Below are positions 23,628-30,532 of a stretch of DNA of 35,955 bases, piece after piece. Under the pieces are notes generated by a model. The model searched no databases. It had not been told where the DNA came from and saw nothing but the letters and a program-made list of their open reading frames with translations. Both the position numbers and the translations under genes were made by a program. Source of the DNA: an uncultured Oscillospiraceae bacterium (GTDB lineage Bacteria; Bacillota; Clostridia; Oscillospirales; Oscillospiraceae); NCBI GenBank assembly GCA_900754515.1, contig CAAEDD010000185.1, positions 1-35,955 on the forward strand, written 5' to 3'. Positions within the stretch are counted from its first letter, which is position 1; every line of letters begins with the position of its first letter.

Positions 23628-24989
23628 TCAGTCTCCTGTTTCAGATGTAAGCAGCTTGTCAAGTTCCCAGCGTTTCAGCTTTCCGGAGGCAGTACGAGGC
23701 AGGGGAGCAGAGATCACCTCTATCCCTGCCAGCTGCCTGCCTCTGGGATATGTGTCCATAAGGGGCTTGAGCTTTTCCCGCAGCTTCTGCTCGTCGGCAT
23801 TGCCGGAATATATGAGGAAGGGACGCCCCAACCTCAGACAGACGGCCAGTTCATTGCTGCCCAAAACTTTGGCAATGGCGGCCTCATACTCAGGTAAAAA
23901 GAGCTTGGTGCCGTCGGAGAGCACCAGGACCTCCTTTTTACGCCCGGTTATGTGTAGCTTTCCGTCACTGTCAAAGCGGCCCAGATCTCCGGTGTACAGC
24001 AATCCATCCTTAAGCACCTGGGCTGTAGCTTCAGGCTGCCTGTAATAGCCTTCCATCATACTGCCGGGGGCGCGGATCAGGATTTCCCCATCAGGTGCCA
24101 GGCTAATACTCACTCCCGGACAGATCTCCATGGCATAGGGGTCGTCCCGGACACTTATGGCTACGCCGGAACTTGTCTCTGTAAGGCCATAGCCGAAGCT
24201 GACTTTTATTCCCAAAGCGCTGGCCTGCTCCAGCAGAGCAGGGGGACAGTCCCCGGCCCCAACCAGAATCAGGCGCAGCTGAGAATTTATGCTCCGGCAG
24301 CGGAGGAGAAAACCCAACAGGGATGGCACGGCAGAGAGAACCGTGGGTTTAAAATAGTTCAGATCGTCCATATAGTGCCTGGGGCCACGGCTCAGAGCTA
24401 CTGCCGCCCCGGAAGACAGCGGCCACAGCAATGAGCAGACGAAGCCGAAGACATGAGCCAGGGGCAGCATGCACATCAAAATGTCGCTGGCCTCCAGAGG
24501 CAGCATTTCGCCGCCGGAGTAGGCACTGAAGCAGAGACTTTTCCCGCTGAGGGCCACGGCCTTGGACATGCTGGTGGTGCCGGAAGTGAAGAAAAGTATC
24601 CTGTCTCTGCCGTCCTCTACGCCGCTGCCCAGGTGCTTCTCCAAAAGCTCCCTGAGCTCGCCGCCGCCCCAGAGAATATCCACATCCGCGGCGGGGAGCA
24701 GGCGGCACAGGCTGCCGGCATCCAGGCTTTGGTTCAGCATCACCACCTGTAGGCCCGCCATGTTGGCGGCAAAAATCTCCACAACGCAGTCATAACTGCC
24801 GTCGGAGATTATGCCCATGCAGCTTGCGCCGCTGCCCTCCAGCTCCAAAGCCCTTTTGCATACGGCAGAGTACAGCTCACCGTAGCTGCATCTTGAAGGG
24901 AGCCCCTTCCTGTCATATACCAGAGCGGGGGACTGGGGACAGTTGGCGGCATAGTAAGATAAAAGCTGCTGAAAGCTCTCAAATAACAT
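23628..24989 (-). CDS. AMP-forming acyl-activating ligase (acyl-ACP synthetase candidate)
   Basis: 453 residues from ATG 24989, preceded by AGGTGA at eight bases; a GTG at 25001 is an alternative. The ANL-superfamily motifs are all visible: the nucleotide loop FFTSGTTSMSKAVAL, GYGLTETSSG, YTGDLGRFDSDGKLHITGRKKE and a C-terminal TASGKLKR with the catalytic Lys. It is shorter than usual acyl-CoA synthetases (500-560), with a compact N-terminal part. Because the next gene is an ACP, I infer that it loads a carboxylic acid onto that ACP. The acid could be a fatty acid. Confidence 0.9.
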   Translation of the reverse strand: MLFESFQQLLSYYAANCPQSPALVYDRKGLPSRCSYGELYSAVCKRALELEGSGASCMGIISDGSYDCVVEIFAANMAGLQVVMLNQSLDAGSLCRLLPAADVDILWGGGELRELLEKHLGSGVEDGRDRILFFTSGTTSMSKAVALSGKSLCFSAYSGGEMLPLEASDILMCMLPLAHVFGFVCSLLWPLSSGAAVALSRGPRHYMDDLNYFKPTVLSAVPSLLGFLLRCRSINSQLRLILVGAGDCPPALLEQASALGIKVSFGYGLTETSSGVAISVRDDPYAMEICPGVSISLAPDGEILIRAPGSMMEGYYRQPEATAQVLKDGLLYTGDLGRFDSDGKLHITGRKKEVLVLSDGTKLFLPEYEAAIAKVLGSNELAVCLRLGRPFLIYSGNADEQKLREKLKPLMDTYPRGRQLAGIEVISAPLPRTASGKLKRWELDKLLTSETGD

Positions 24990-25015
24990 GGCGCGTCTCA
25001 CCTGCCTTTTGCTTT

Positions 25016-26206
25016 TTATATTATGGGTATCTTTATTTTTAGATCGCTGAGGGGCCAGGAGGAGCAGGCGTGGAACCAGCCCATCTCCTTGTCCATCATG
25101 CGCCGCCCGTCACCTATGGGGGAGACGAAGATCTCACCTTCCAACAGCTGGCTGCGGCAGAAGCCGCACTCACCGTTGCGGCAGTGGGTATCTACAGGGA
25201 TGGCGGCCCGCTCCAGAGCTACGGCCACAGGCTCGGCGGCAGAGGCGTTTATCACATCCTCATGTATGCCGCGAACCACGGTTATCCTAAAGGTCTTCTT
25301 CTCAGTGCCCTTGGGATAGCCGGGCAGGCTGGATATATCGGCAGGGTTATTCACCACATCGTGGCGGAAGCGGCGGGGAGGTATCTGCATTTCCTTCAAA
25401 GCCTTGGAAACGAACTGGAACATAGCCAGGGGGCCGCAGAACATATAGGTGCAGCCTGGGACGGAGTATTTCTCTATAATTTCCCGGGTAATAAAGCCCT
25501 TCTCGCCGGGCCAGTCCGGCTGGCCGGAGAGCACATGGACCACCTTAACATCGGGGCATTGGGCGGATATCTTCTCAAGCTCATCCTTGAGCACAATATC
25601 GTCAGCCTTGACGGAGCCGTAGAGAATGGTGAGACGGCAGCCCTTCATCTTGCCGAAGGCTATCTCCTTTGCCATGGAGCAGAAGGGGGTTATGCCGCTT
25701 CCTCCGGCCAGAGCCACGATATCCCGGCTGTCCCGCAGGGGCTCCCAGTAGAAGGTGCCGAAGGGCATGTTGGCATCCAGCACGTCTCCCACATGGACAT
25801 TTTCAAAGAGATAGTCCGGCACCAGATATGGCAGGTTCCGTCTCACGGTTATTTCCACGAAGGGGTCGTCGGTACGGGCCTGGAAGGGGGCGGAGGATAT
25901 GGTATAGGGCCTGGTGAGCAGACTATCGCCAATCTTCAGCCGGAAGTTTACATACTGGCCGCACTGGAATACGGGAATGTGTCCGTCAACGGACTGAAAG
26001 CGGAAGGTCTTGGAGCTGGGGGAGGCATCGGTGACGGACACCAGGCGCAGCTTCATGGACTCCGGGTGCAGGGCGTCCGCCAGCTCCCGGACAAAATCTT
26101 TGGGGTGGGGCGTTGGGTCGGCGTTTTTGTAGTTGTCACGGCGCATCTGTGTGACACGGGAGGCACCGCCTACGTCCTTAAAAAATCCTTTGACCTTGAT
26201 GCTCAT
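25016..26206 (-). CDS. FAD/NAD(P)-2Fe-2S reductase (ferredoxin-reductase type)
   Basis: 396 residues. The ATG at 26206 forms an ATGA overlap with the upstream stop and has GGAGGGGG before it; the in-frame TTG at 26212 is less likely. After an N-terminal extension of about 50 residues comes a FAD-binding barrel (RPYTISSAP), the NAD(P)-binding domain (ALAGGSGITPFCSMAKE, TYMFCGPLAMFQF), and a C-terminal plant-type 2Fe-2S domain with CRNGECGFC and a fourth Cys in HACSSWPL. This FNR-2Fe-2S order is found in oxygenase reductases and in anaerobic enzymes. It likely supplies electrons to the CrtI-like or isomerase flavoproteins in the operon. No oxygenase is nearby. Confidence 0.9.
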   Translation of the reverse strand: MSIKVKGFFKDVGGASRVTQMRRDNYKNADPTPHPKDFVRELADALHPESMKLRLVSVTDASPSSKTFRFQSVDGHIPVFQCGQYVNFRLKIGDSLLTRPYTISSAPFQARTDDPFVEITVRRNLPYLVPDYLFENVHVGDVLDANMPFGTFYWEPLRDSRDIVALAGGSGITPFCSMAKEIAFGKMKGCRLTILYGSVKADDIVLKDELEKISAQCPDVKVVHVLSGQPDWPGEKGFITREIIEKYSVPGCTYMFCGPLAMFQFVSKALKEMQIPPRRFRHDVVNNPADISSLPGYPKGTEKKTFRITVVRGIHEDVINASAAEPVAVALERAAIPVDTHCRNGECGFCRSQLLEGEIFVSPIGDGRRMMDKEMGWFHACSSWPLSDLKIKIPII

Positions 26207-27750
26207 TTGCAAGCCCCCTCCTTCTTCTTTTCCATATCGTCCAGCACGGCCTTGGCAGCTGCCCGGCCGTTGGTTATCTGGGGCCCCATTCCATCGCCGG
26301 ATATGCCGTGGGCTCCGGCAAACTCCAGACCGTCTATAAAGTGGTCCTCATCTTTCATTTGCAGACGGGCCACCACATGGTCGTCCAGAGAATGGGAGTA
26401 GCCGTAGATGCTGCCCTTCCATGCGCCCACATAGTGGGAGATGGTCATGGGAGTGGCAATCTCGATCTCGGCTATTCTTCCTTTGAAATCAATGCCGGAG
26501 ATCTTGATGTACTCGTCCATCATCTCGTTGGCCAGACGCCGCTTCAGGTCGTAGTAATCCTCTTCCTTCACGCCCTCAAAGGCTTTTACCGGCACCAGGG
26601 CAGTGATTGAGAACTGGGTGTACCCCTCAGGTACGGCCTTGGGATTGGCATAGTTGAGGCAGATGGAAGTTATATAGTTATAGGGCTCGGTAATATTGGA
26701 GTAATTTTCCCATATCTTGTTGGTGTCCATGGTAGAGCCGGAGAAGGTGGAGTAGTTGCTGATGCCGTTTTCCTCCGGAGTGCCTTCTATCATTAACATT
26801 ACGGATACCGGGCACACGGACAGGTGCCTGCCGTTTATCATTTTTATCGCACCCTGGGGAACCTCGCTGAGAGGCTCTATCATCTGGGTGTATACCTTGT
26901 TGGGGTAGGGGGCGGATATAACATAGTCGCAGTGTATCTCGTCTCCACGGCGTGTACGCACGCCATAGACCTTGCCGTCACGCACCAGTATCTTTTCCAC
27001 TTCCTGTTTGAACTCATACTGGGCACCGTTTTCCTCCACCCGGCGCTGCATCTTCATGCTCATCTCATGGCTGAAGCCCCGGCATACATAGCTTCCGGTG
27101 AAGTAGTCGGCCATGAGGAAAGCGTAAATTGTGAAGGGCAGGGTATCCATGGGGTTGCCCACATATATCCAGTAGGGGGTAAGTATCTCCACGGCCTTCT
27201 TGGGCAGGTTGAAGGTGTTGATTACCTCAGTGGCGCTGTAGCCCACGGTCTTGACAAAGTCAGGGTGCTTCATGAGCATCTGGACCTTGCTCATGGGGGT
27301 GACTGATAGAATGTTCATGCTGTCGTACACCCGACGGCAAAGCTTCATCAGTTCCAGAACTTTGTCATAGGTGCCGGGGCAGGCGGAATCTACCTCCCTG
27401 GCCATACGTTCATATCCGTCGTGAAGGGTCACGTCGATGCCGGAATTGGGCAGCACCACACGGTAGCACTCCGGCACAGGCAGCCAGTCAATGTCAACGC
27501 CCATGTCCTTGAAAAACTGTCCCACCTTCAGGGGATGCTCTTTTGTACCGATGGACATCATTTCATGGAGGGTTGCCTCCATTTCAAAGCCGTTTCTGAC
27601 ATAATCGGTGGCAAGGCCGCCGGGCATATTGTGCTTTTCCAGAATTAATATGTCCTTTATGCCTTTGGCCTGGAGCTGCAGGGCGGCTGCCATGCCCGCC
27701 AATGCTCCGCCGATTATGACGACCTCATAGTGGTCCTTAAAATATTTCAT
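26203..27750 (-). CDS. CrtI-like FAD-dependent oxidoreductase (phytoene desaturase superfamily)
   Basis: 515 residues, ATG 27750 behind AAAGGACAAG. The N-terminal dinucleotide motif is VVIIGGALAGMAAALQLQAKG (about 10-30), then NMPGGLATDYVRNGFEMEATLHEM. The C-terminal FAD segment is DGLEFAGAHGISGDGMGPQITNGRAAAKAVL. CrtI, RetSat-like saturases and related enzymes desaturate, saturate or isomerise hydrophobic polyenes. There are no other carotenoid genes, and the neighbours handle acyl chains, so a role on a fatty acyl double bond (for example a saturase) is the likelier inference. It follows the isomerase gene after a hairpin-containing 59-base gap. Confidence 0.85.
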   Translation of the reverse strand: MKYFKDHYEVVIIGGALAGMAAALQLQAKGIKDILILEKHNMPGGLATDYVRNGFEMEATLHEMMSIGTKEHPLKVGQFFKDMGVDIDWLPVPECYRVVLPNSGIDVTLHDGYERMAREVDSACPGTYDKVLELMKLCRRVYDSMNILSVTPMSKVQMLMKHPDFVKTVGYSATEVINTFNLPKKAVEILTPYWIYVGNPMDTLPFTIYAFLMADYFTGSYVCRGFSHEMSMKMQRRVEENGAQYEFKQEVEKILVRDGKVYGVRTRRGDEIHCDYVISAPYPNKVYTQMIEPLSEVPQGAIKMINGRHLSVCPVSVMLMIEGTPEENGISNYSTFSGSTMDTNKIWENYSNITEPYNYITSICLNYANPKAVPEGYTQFSITALVPVKAFEGVKEEDYYDLKRRLANEMMDEYIKISGIDFKGRIAEIEIATPMTISHYVGAWKGSIYGYSHSLDDHVVARLQMKDEDHFIDGLEFAGAHGISGDGMGPQITNGRAAAKAVLDDMEKKKEGACK

Positions 27751-27767
27751 AAACTTGTCCTTTCAAA

Positions 27768-27798
27768 ATATGGAGAACGGGTATACCGTTCTCCATAT
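27768..27798 (-). terminator. Intercistronic hairpin between isomerase and CrtI-like gene
   Basis: ATATGGAGAACGG (27768-27780) and CCGTTCTCCATAT (27786-27798) pair perfectly over 13 bases with a five-base loop. On the minus strand TTTT follows and then the ribosome site of the CrtI-like gene. It may be a partial terminator or RNA-stabilising structure that makes isomerase mRNA more abundant than the downstream part. Confidence 0.6.
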
Positions 27799-27809
27799 AA
27801 GTCTCAAAA

Positions 27810-29195
27810 TCAGAAGAAACGCTCCACCAGCTCGCGGGAGTATTCAGCAGTTTCATCCATGTCGCCGAAAGACATGATCTCACCGGCGTAATAAGTGTTG
27901 TCCTTGCCCTGCATGGCTTCCACCTTGTCGTACCAGCCTGCGGCATAGTCCTCAGTAAAGACATGGGGGAAATAGTATACGGTCCACTTGTTGACAACTT
28001 CCTTTGCTGGGTTGCCCATGACCTTCAGATCCTCAAGCACAGTTTTGTTGCAGTCCTCATAGGGGATGAGTTTCTTGTTCTTGTGCTTGCGAAGGGCATA
28101 GGTGGTAATGACCTGATCCACAGTATCTCTCCAGCGGCGGTAATACACCATCAGATGACCCAGACGGTCGGGAGTCATATTGTCAAAGACGTAGTAGGAG
28201 ATCTCCGGATGATCCTTGGGATCGGTAGTGACGGCCTGAACGGTGTAGCGCTCATACTCGATCTTGGAGAAGAGCTCTTTCTCATCCTCACGGGCGTCAA
28301 AGTAATCCAGCATACCGTTGTCGCAGCCTTCATTGCCGTCGTTGACATAGAAGGGGGCGGTAACGATGACCTTGTCATACTCTTCCACGGCACCGTTGAC
28401 GGTGACATAGACCTTGCCGTCCTTGCGCTCCACCTTGGTGATGTTGGAGTTGAGGCGGGCGGGGTTCTTCAGCTTGGCATCCAGGCACTCCCATATGTAC
28501 TGCGTTCCCTGCTGCCAGGTCCAAAGGTTGATCTTTACAAAGTTCATGCAGGTCTGGAAGTCAAGGTACTTCAGCACGTAAGCGGCGGGTATCTCGTCAA
28601 AATATCCGTAACCAAAAGAAGTGAAGGGCCCTATCCAGATATCCTGCACCAGCTCAACGCCGTTCTTCTTGCAGAACTCGGAGAAGGGAAGTGCCAGATC
28701 CTTAAGGTTTTCATTCTCACCGCTGACAGGCTCACGGCCGGGAGTGACGGCAAAGCCATCATAGCGACCCTGGGCAACGCCCCGGTGACCGTTGAGGTCA
28801 TAGCCCTTATACTTGGTCTCCAGCAGCTCACCAAATTTCTTAAGCTGCTTTTTCATCTTCAGCAGACGGGGAATTTTAAGGATGTTCTTCTTGGGTTCAA
28901 AAGGCTCGATTATTTTGCCGTCCTTATTCTTGTAGTTGCGGTTGAGTTTGGGGCCGTCGTGAGTGATGCCGCAGAACTCCTCCACATCGTGAACAGCGTA
29001 GTAAGAGGGCACGCCCATGATTGCGCCCATCTCATAGCGGCGGCCGTTAAAGTGAGGTGACCAGCACTTGCCGCCTACACGGTCGCTCTTTTCCAGGATG
29101 GTATAGTTTTCATAGCCCTTCTTTTCCAGGTACATACCGGCTGAAAGTCCGGCGGGGCCGCCGCCTATTATGCATATGCGGGTGTTCTTATCCAT
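27810..29195 (-). CDS. FAD-dependent polyunsaturated fatty acid (linoleate) double-bond isomerase homologue
   Basis: 461 residues from ATG 29195 behind GGAGGTAGAG. The FAD motif is IIGGGPAGLSAGMYLEKKG (residues 9-27). Segments such as GGKCWSPHFNGRRYEMGAIMG (about 37-57), FGYGYFDEIPAAYVLKYLDF, the RLGHLMVYYRRW region and YYAGEIMSFGDMDE near the C-terminus agree closely with my memory of the Cutibacterium (Propionibacterium) acnes isomerase PAI, which turns linoleic acid into trans-10,cis-12 conjugated linoleate using FAD without net redox. The C-terminus RELVERFF also fits. It is the first gene of the six-gene leftward operon. The exact substrate and product isomer are unproven. Confidence 0.85.
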   Translation of the reverse strand: MDKNTRICIIGGGPAGLSAGMYLEKKGYENYTILEKSDRVGGKCWSPHFNGRRYEMGAIMGVPSYYAVHDVEEFCGITHDGPKLNRNYKNKDGKIIEPFEPKKNILKIPRLLKMKKQLKKFGELLETKYKGYDLNGHRGVAQGRYDGFAVTPGREPVSGENENLKDLALPFSEFCKKNGVELVQDIWIGPFTSFGYGYFDEIPAAYVLKYLDFQTCMNFVKINLWTWQQGTQYIWECLDAKLKNPARLNSNITKVERKDGKVYVTVNGAVEEYDKVIVTAPFYVNDGNEGCDNGMLDYFDAREDEKELFSKIEYERYTVQAVTTDPKDHPEISYYVFDNMTPDRLGHLMVYYRRWRDTVDQVITTYALRKHKNKKLIPYEDCNKTVLEDLKVMGNPAKEVVNKWTVYYFPHVFTEDYAAGWYDKVEAMQGKDNTYYAGEIMSFGDMDETAEYSRELVERFF

Positions 29196-29225
29196 TTCTC
29201 TACCTCCGTTTAATTTATATAACAC

Positions 29226-29258
29226 TGGTTAAACATATTAGCCTGGTGGTTAAACCAC
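29226..29258. promoter_or_regulatory. Operator for the divergent FadR-type GntR regulator
   Basis: GTGGTTAAACCAC (29246-29258) is a perfect palindrome fitting the FadR-subfamily consensus TGGT-N3-ACCA. A second TGGTTAAAC half-copy lies at 29226-29234, exactly 21 bases (two helical turns) from the same nine bases in the main site. The main site falls just after the isomerase operon -10 box, over the start of transcription. Confidence 0.7.
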
Positions 29259-29265
29259 AAGAATA

Positions 29266-29293
29266 ATTATATGTTAAAAATTTATTAAGTCAA
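29266..29293 (-). promoter_or_regulatory. Promoter P1 of the isomerase operon
   Basis: On the minus strand TTGACT (29293-29288) and a perfect TATAAT (29271-29266) are 16 bases apart. Box spacing and upstream elements match promoter P2 at 33279-33306. Confidence 0.8.
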
Positions 29294-29300
29294 TAAGCTA

Positions 29301-29329
29301 TTGAATTTTCGTCATTTTTTTGCTAGAAT
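29301..29329 (+). promoter_or_regulatory. Promoter of the gntR gene
   Basis: TTGAAT (29301-29306) and TAGAAT (29324-29329) are 17 bases apart. The conserved 17-mer forms most of the spacer, and the 23-bp conserved site covers the start of transcription. Confidence 0.6.
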
Positions 29330-29355
29330 TTCATTGTGATTTTGATTAGAACACA
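29306..29355. promoter_or_regulatory. Upstream element shared by P1 and P2 (copy 1)
   Basis: TTTTCGTCATTTTTTTG (29306-29322) is identical to 33320-33336. After ten bases comes a 23-bp site (29333-29355) that matches 33348-33370 at 19 of 23 positions; its core is ATTGTGATT, TGATT and CACA. Confidence 0.65.
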
Positions 29356-29411
29356 AATGAAACGTGGCGGGAACCTTTGGGCTTCCCGATGAAAAGGGAA
29401 GGGGATAAGGA

Positions 29412-30122
29412 ATGAAATTTCAGGCCATAGTGGCGCCAACAATATCCGAGCTCTTTGAGCGGCAGATACAGAGCATGATACTCTCCGGACAGGTGAACCC
29501 CGGGGACAAGCTGCCCACGGAGGCGGAGCTGGCGGAGGCGCTGAACATCAGTAAAAGTGCCGTACATGCCGGAGTAAAGAATCTGGAGCGCATGGGTTTC
29601 CTCCGGGTCATGCCCAGGCACGGCATATATGTGGCCGACTATACCCAGTGCGGAAATGTGGACACTCTCATTGCCCTGCTTAAATTCCACGGTGGCAGGC
29701 TGGACAAGAGCACCATGGTATCTCTGCTGGAGGCCAGGGAGGCTCTGGAGGGCCTGGCTATGAGGAAATTTATTGCCCGGCGCAGCGACGAGGATATCCG
29801 GGAGCTGGAGAAGATAATTGCCAGCGTCAGGGAGGCGGGCCGACGTCAGCCCAGGCCGGACACCGGGGAGCTTGCGGAGCTGGCATGTTCCTTTCACTGC
29901 TATGTGTGCGCCAAGAGCGGAAACAACGTGGTGCCCATGATAGTCAACGGTTTTCATGACCTTAATATGGCCTTGTGGACCATGTGGGTCAAGCAGGTCA
30001 GAGGAGAGGAAGTGGCGGAAATGCTGGAGGAGTTTTTATACTATATTAAGGTAAAAGATGCCAATTCAGCGGTGAAACTCTTCAGGCGCAGCGCCGTAGA
30101 CTTTTTGGCTCTGGTGGAGTAA
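29412..30122 (+). CDS. GntR-family regulator of the FadR/FCD subfamily
   Basis: 236 residues, ATG 29412 behind AAGGGGATAAGG. The winged HTH covers about 10-77 (SGQVNPGDKLPTEAELAEALNISKSAVHAGVKNLERMGFLRVMPRHGIYV); the helical C-terminal FCD effector domain is about 90-230. FCD regulators often sense carboxylic acids or acyl molecules. It diverges from the isomerase operon, and the intergenic palindrome matches the subfamily operator. I infer that it represses the isomerase operon and perhaps the P2 operon until the acid is present. Confidence 0.93.
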   Translation: MKFQAIVAPTISELFERQIQSMILSGQVNPGDKLPTEAELAEALNISKSAVHAGVKNLERMGFLRVMPRHGIYVADYTQCGNVDTLIALLKFHGGRLDKSTMVSLLEAREALEGLAMRKFIARRSDEDIRELEKIIASVREAGRRQPRPDTGELAELACSFHCYVCAKSGNNVVPMIVNGFHDLNMALWTMWVKQVRGEEVAEMLEEFLYYIKVKDANSAVKLFRRSAVDFLALVE

Positions 30123-30157
30123 AGACCCGTATCACAGAATAGAATTAAATATAGTTA

Positions 30158-30189
30158 AGCCGGGAAAACCTTTTGGTTTTCCCGGCTTA
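30158..30189. terminator. Terminator between convergent gntR and hypA
   Basis: AAGCCGGGAAAACC (30158-30171) and GGTTTTCCCGGCTT (30176-30189) pair perfectly over 14 bases around a TTTT loop. T-runs are weak on both sides, so efficiency is uncertain. Confidence 0.75.
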
Positions 30190-30190
30190 T

Positions 30191-30532
30191 TCAGTCAACC
30201 AATATTTCCTTCAGGGTAAGGTCACGACCCGTGAGGGGCTTGAGCTTATCACTGCCGCAGGAGGGACAGTGCAGATCCTCCAGGTTGGCGATAAACTCCG
30301 CCCCGCAGTCCATACATGCGGCAGTGCCCTCCAGAACGTCCACGGTGAAGCTGGCCTTTTCCAGCTCAGTGCCCTCGGCCACGGCGGTCCAGCAGTCGGA
30401 CAGATATGCAGGAACCACGCCGGAGAGACTGCCCACCTCAACGCTTATGCCCTTTATTTCATCCAGGCCCTCGTCCTTGGCTATGGAACGGATCATCTTC
30501 AGCAGGGCGTCGCATATACCAAGCTCGTGCAT
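30191..30532 (-). CDS. hypA: HypA-like nickel metallochaperone
   Basis: 113 residues, the normal HypA length. The N-terminal MHELGI carries the nickel-binding His2-Glu3. The zinc site is C73, C76, C89 and C92 (CMDCGAEF...CPSCGS). HypA delivers nickel during [NiFe]-hydrogenase or urease maturation. No hydrogenase, urease or other hyp gene is in the window, which is odd. Its ATG overlaps the stop of the 894-residue oxidoreductase gene (TAATG), so it probably serves that enzyme system or a distant hydrogenase. Confidence 0.9.
   Translation of the reverse strand: MHELGICDALLKMIRSIAKDEGLDEIKGISVEVGSLSGVVPAYLSDCWTAVAEGTELEKASFTVDVLEGTAACMDCGAEFIANLEDLHCPSCGSDKLKPLTGRDLTLKEILVD

Noticed and set aside
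26203..27750. Carotenoid biosynthesis from the CrtI-like gene
   Set aside because: No phytoene synthase or other carotenoid gene is nearby; neighbours act on acyl chains.
29333..29355. 23-bp site as a Rex (redox) operator
   Set aside because: TTGTGA and CACAA are present but the spacing is longer than the 18-bp Rex site.
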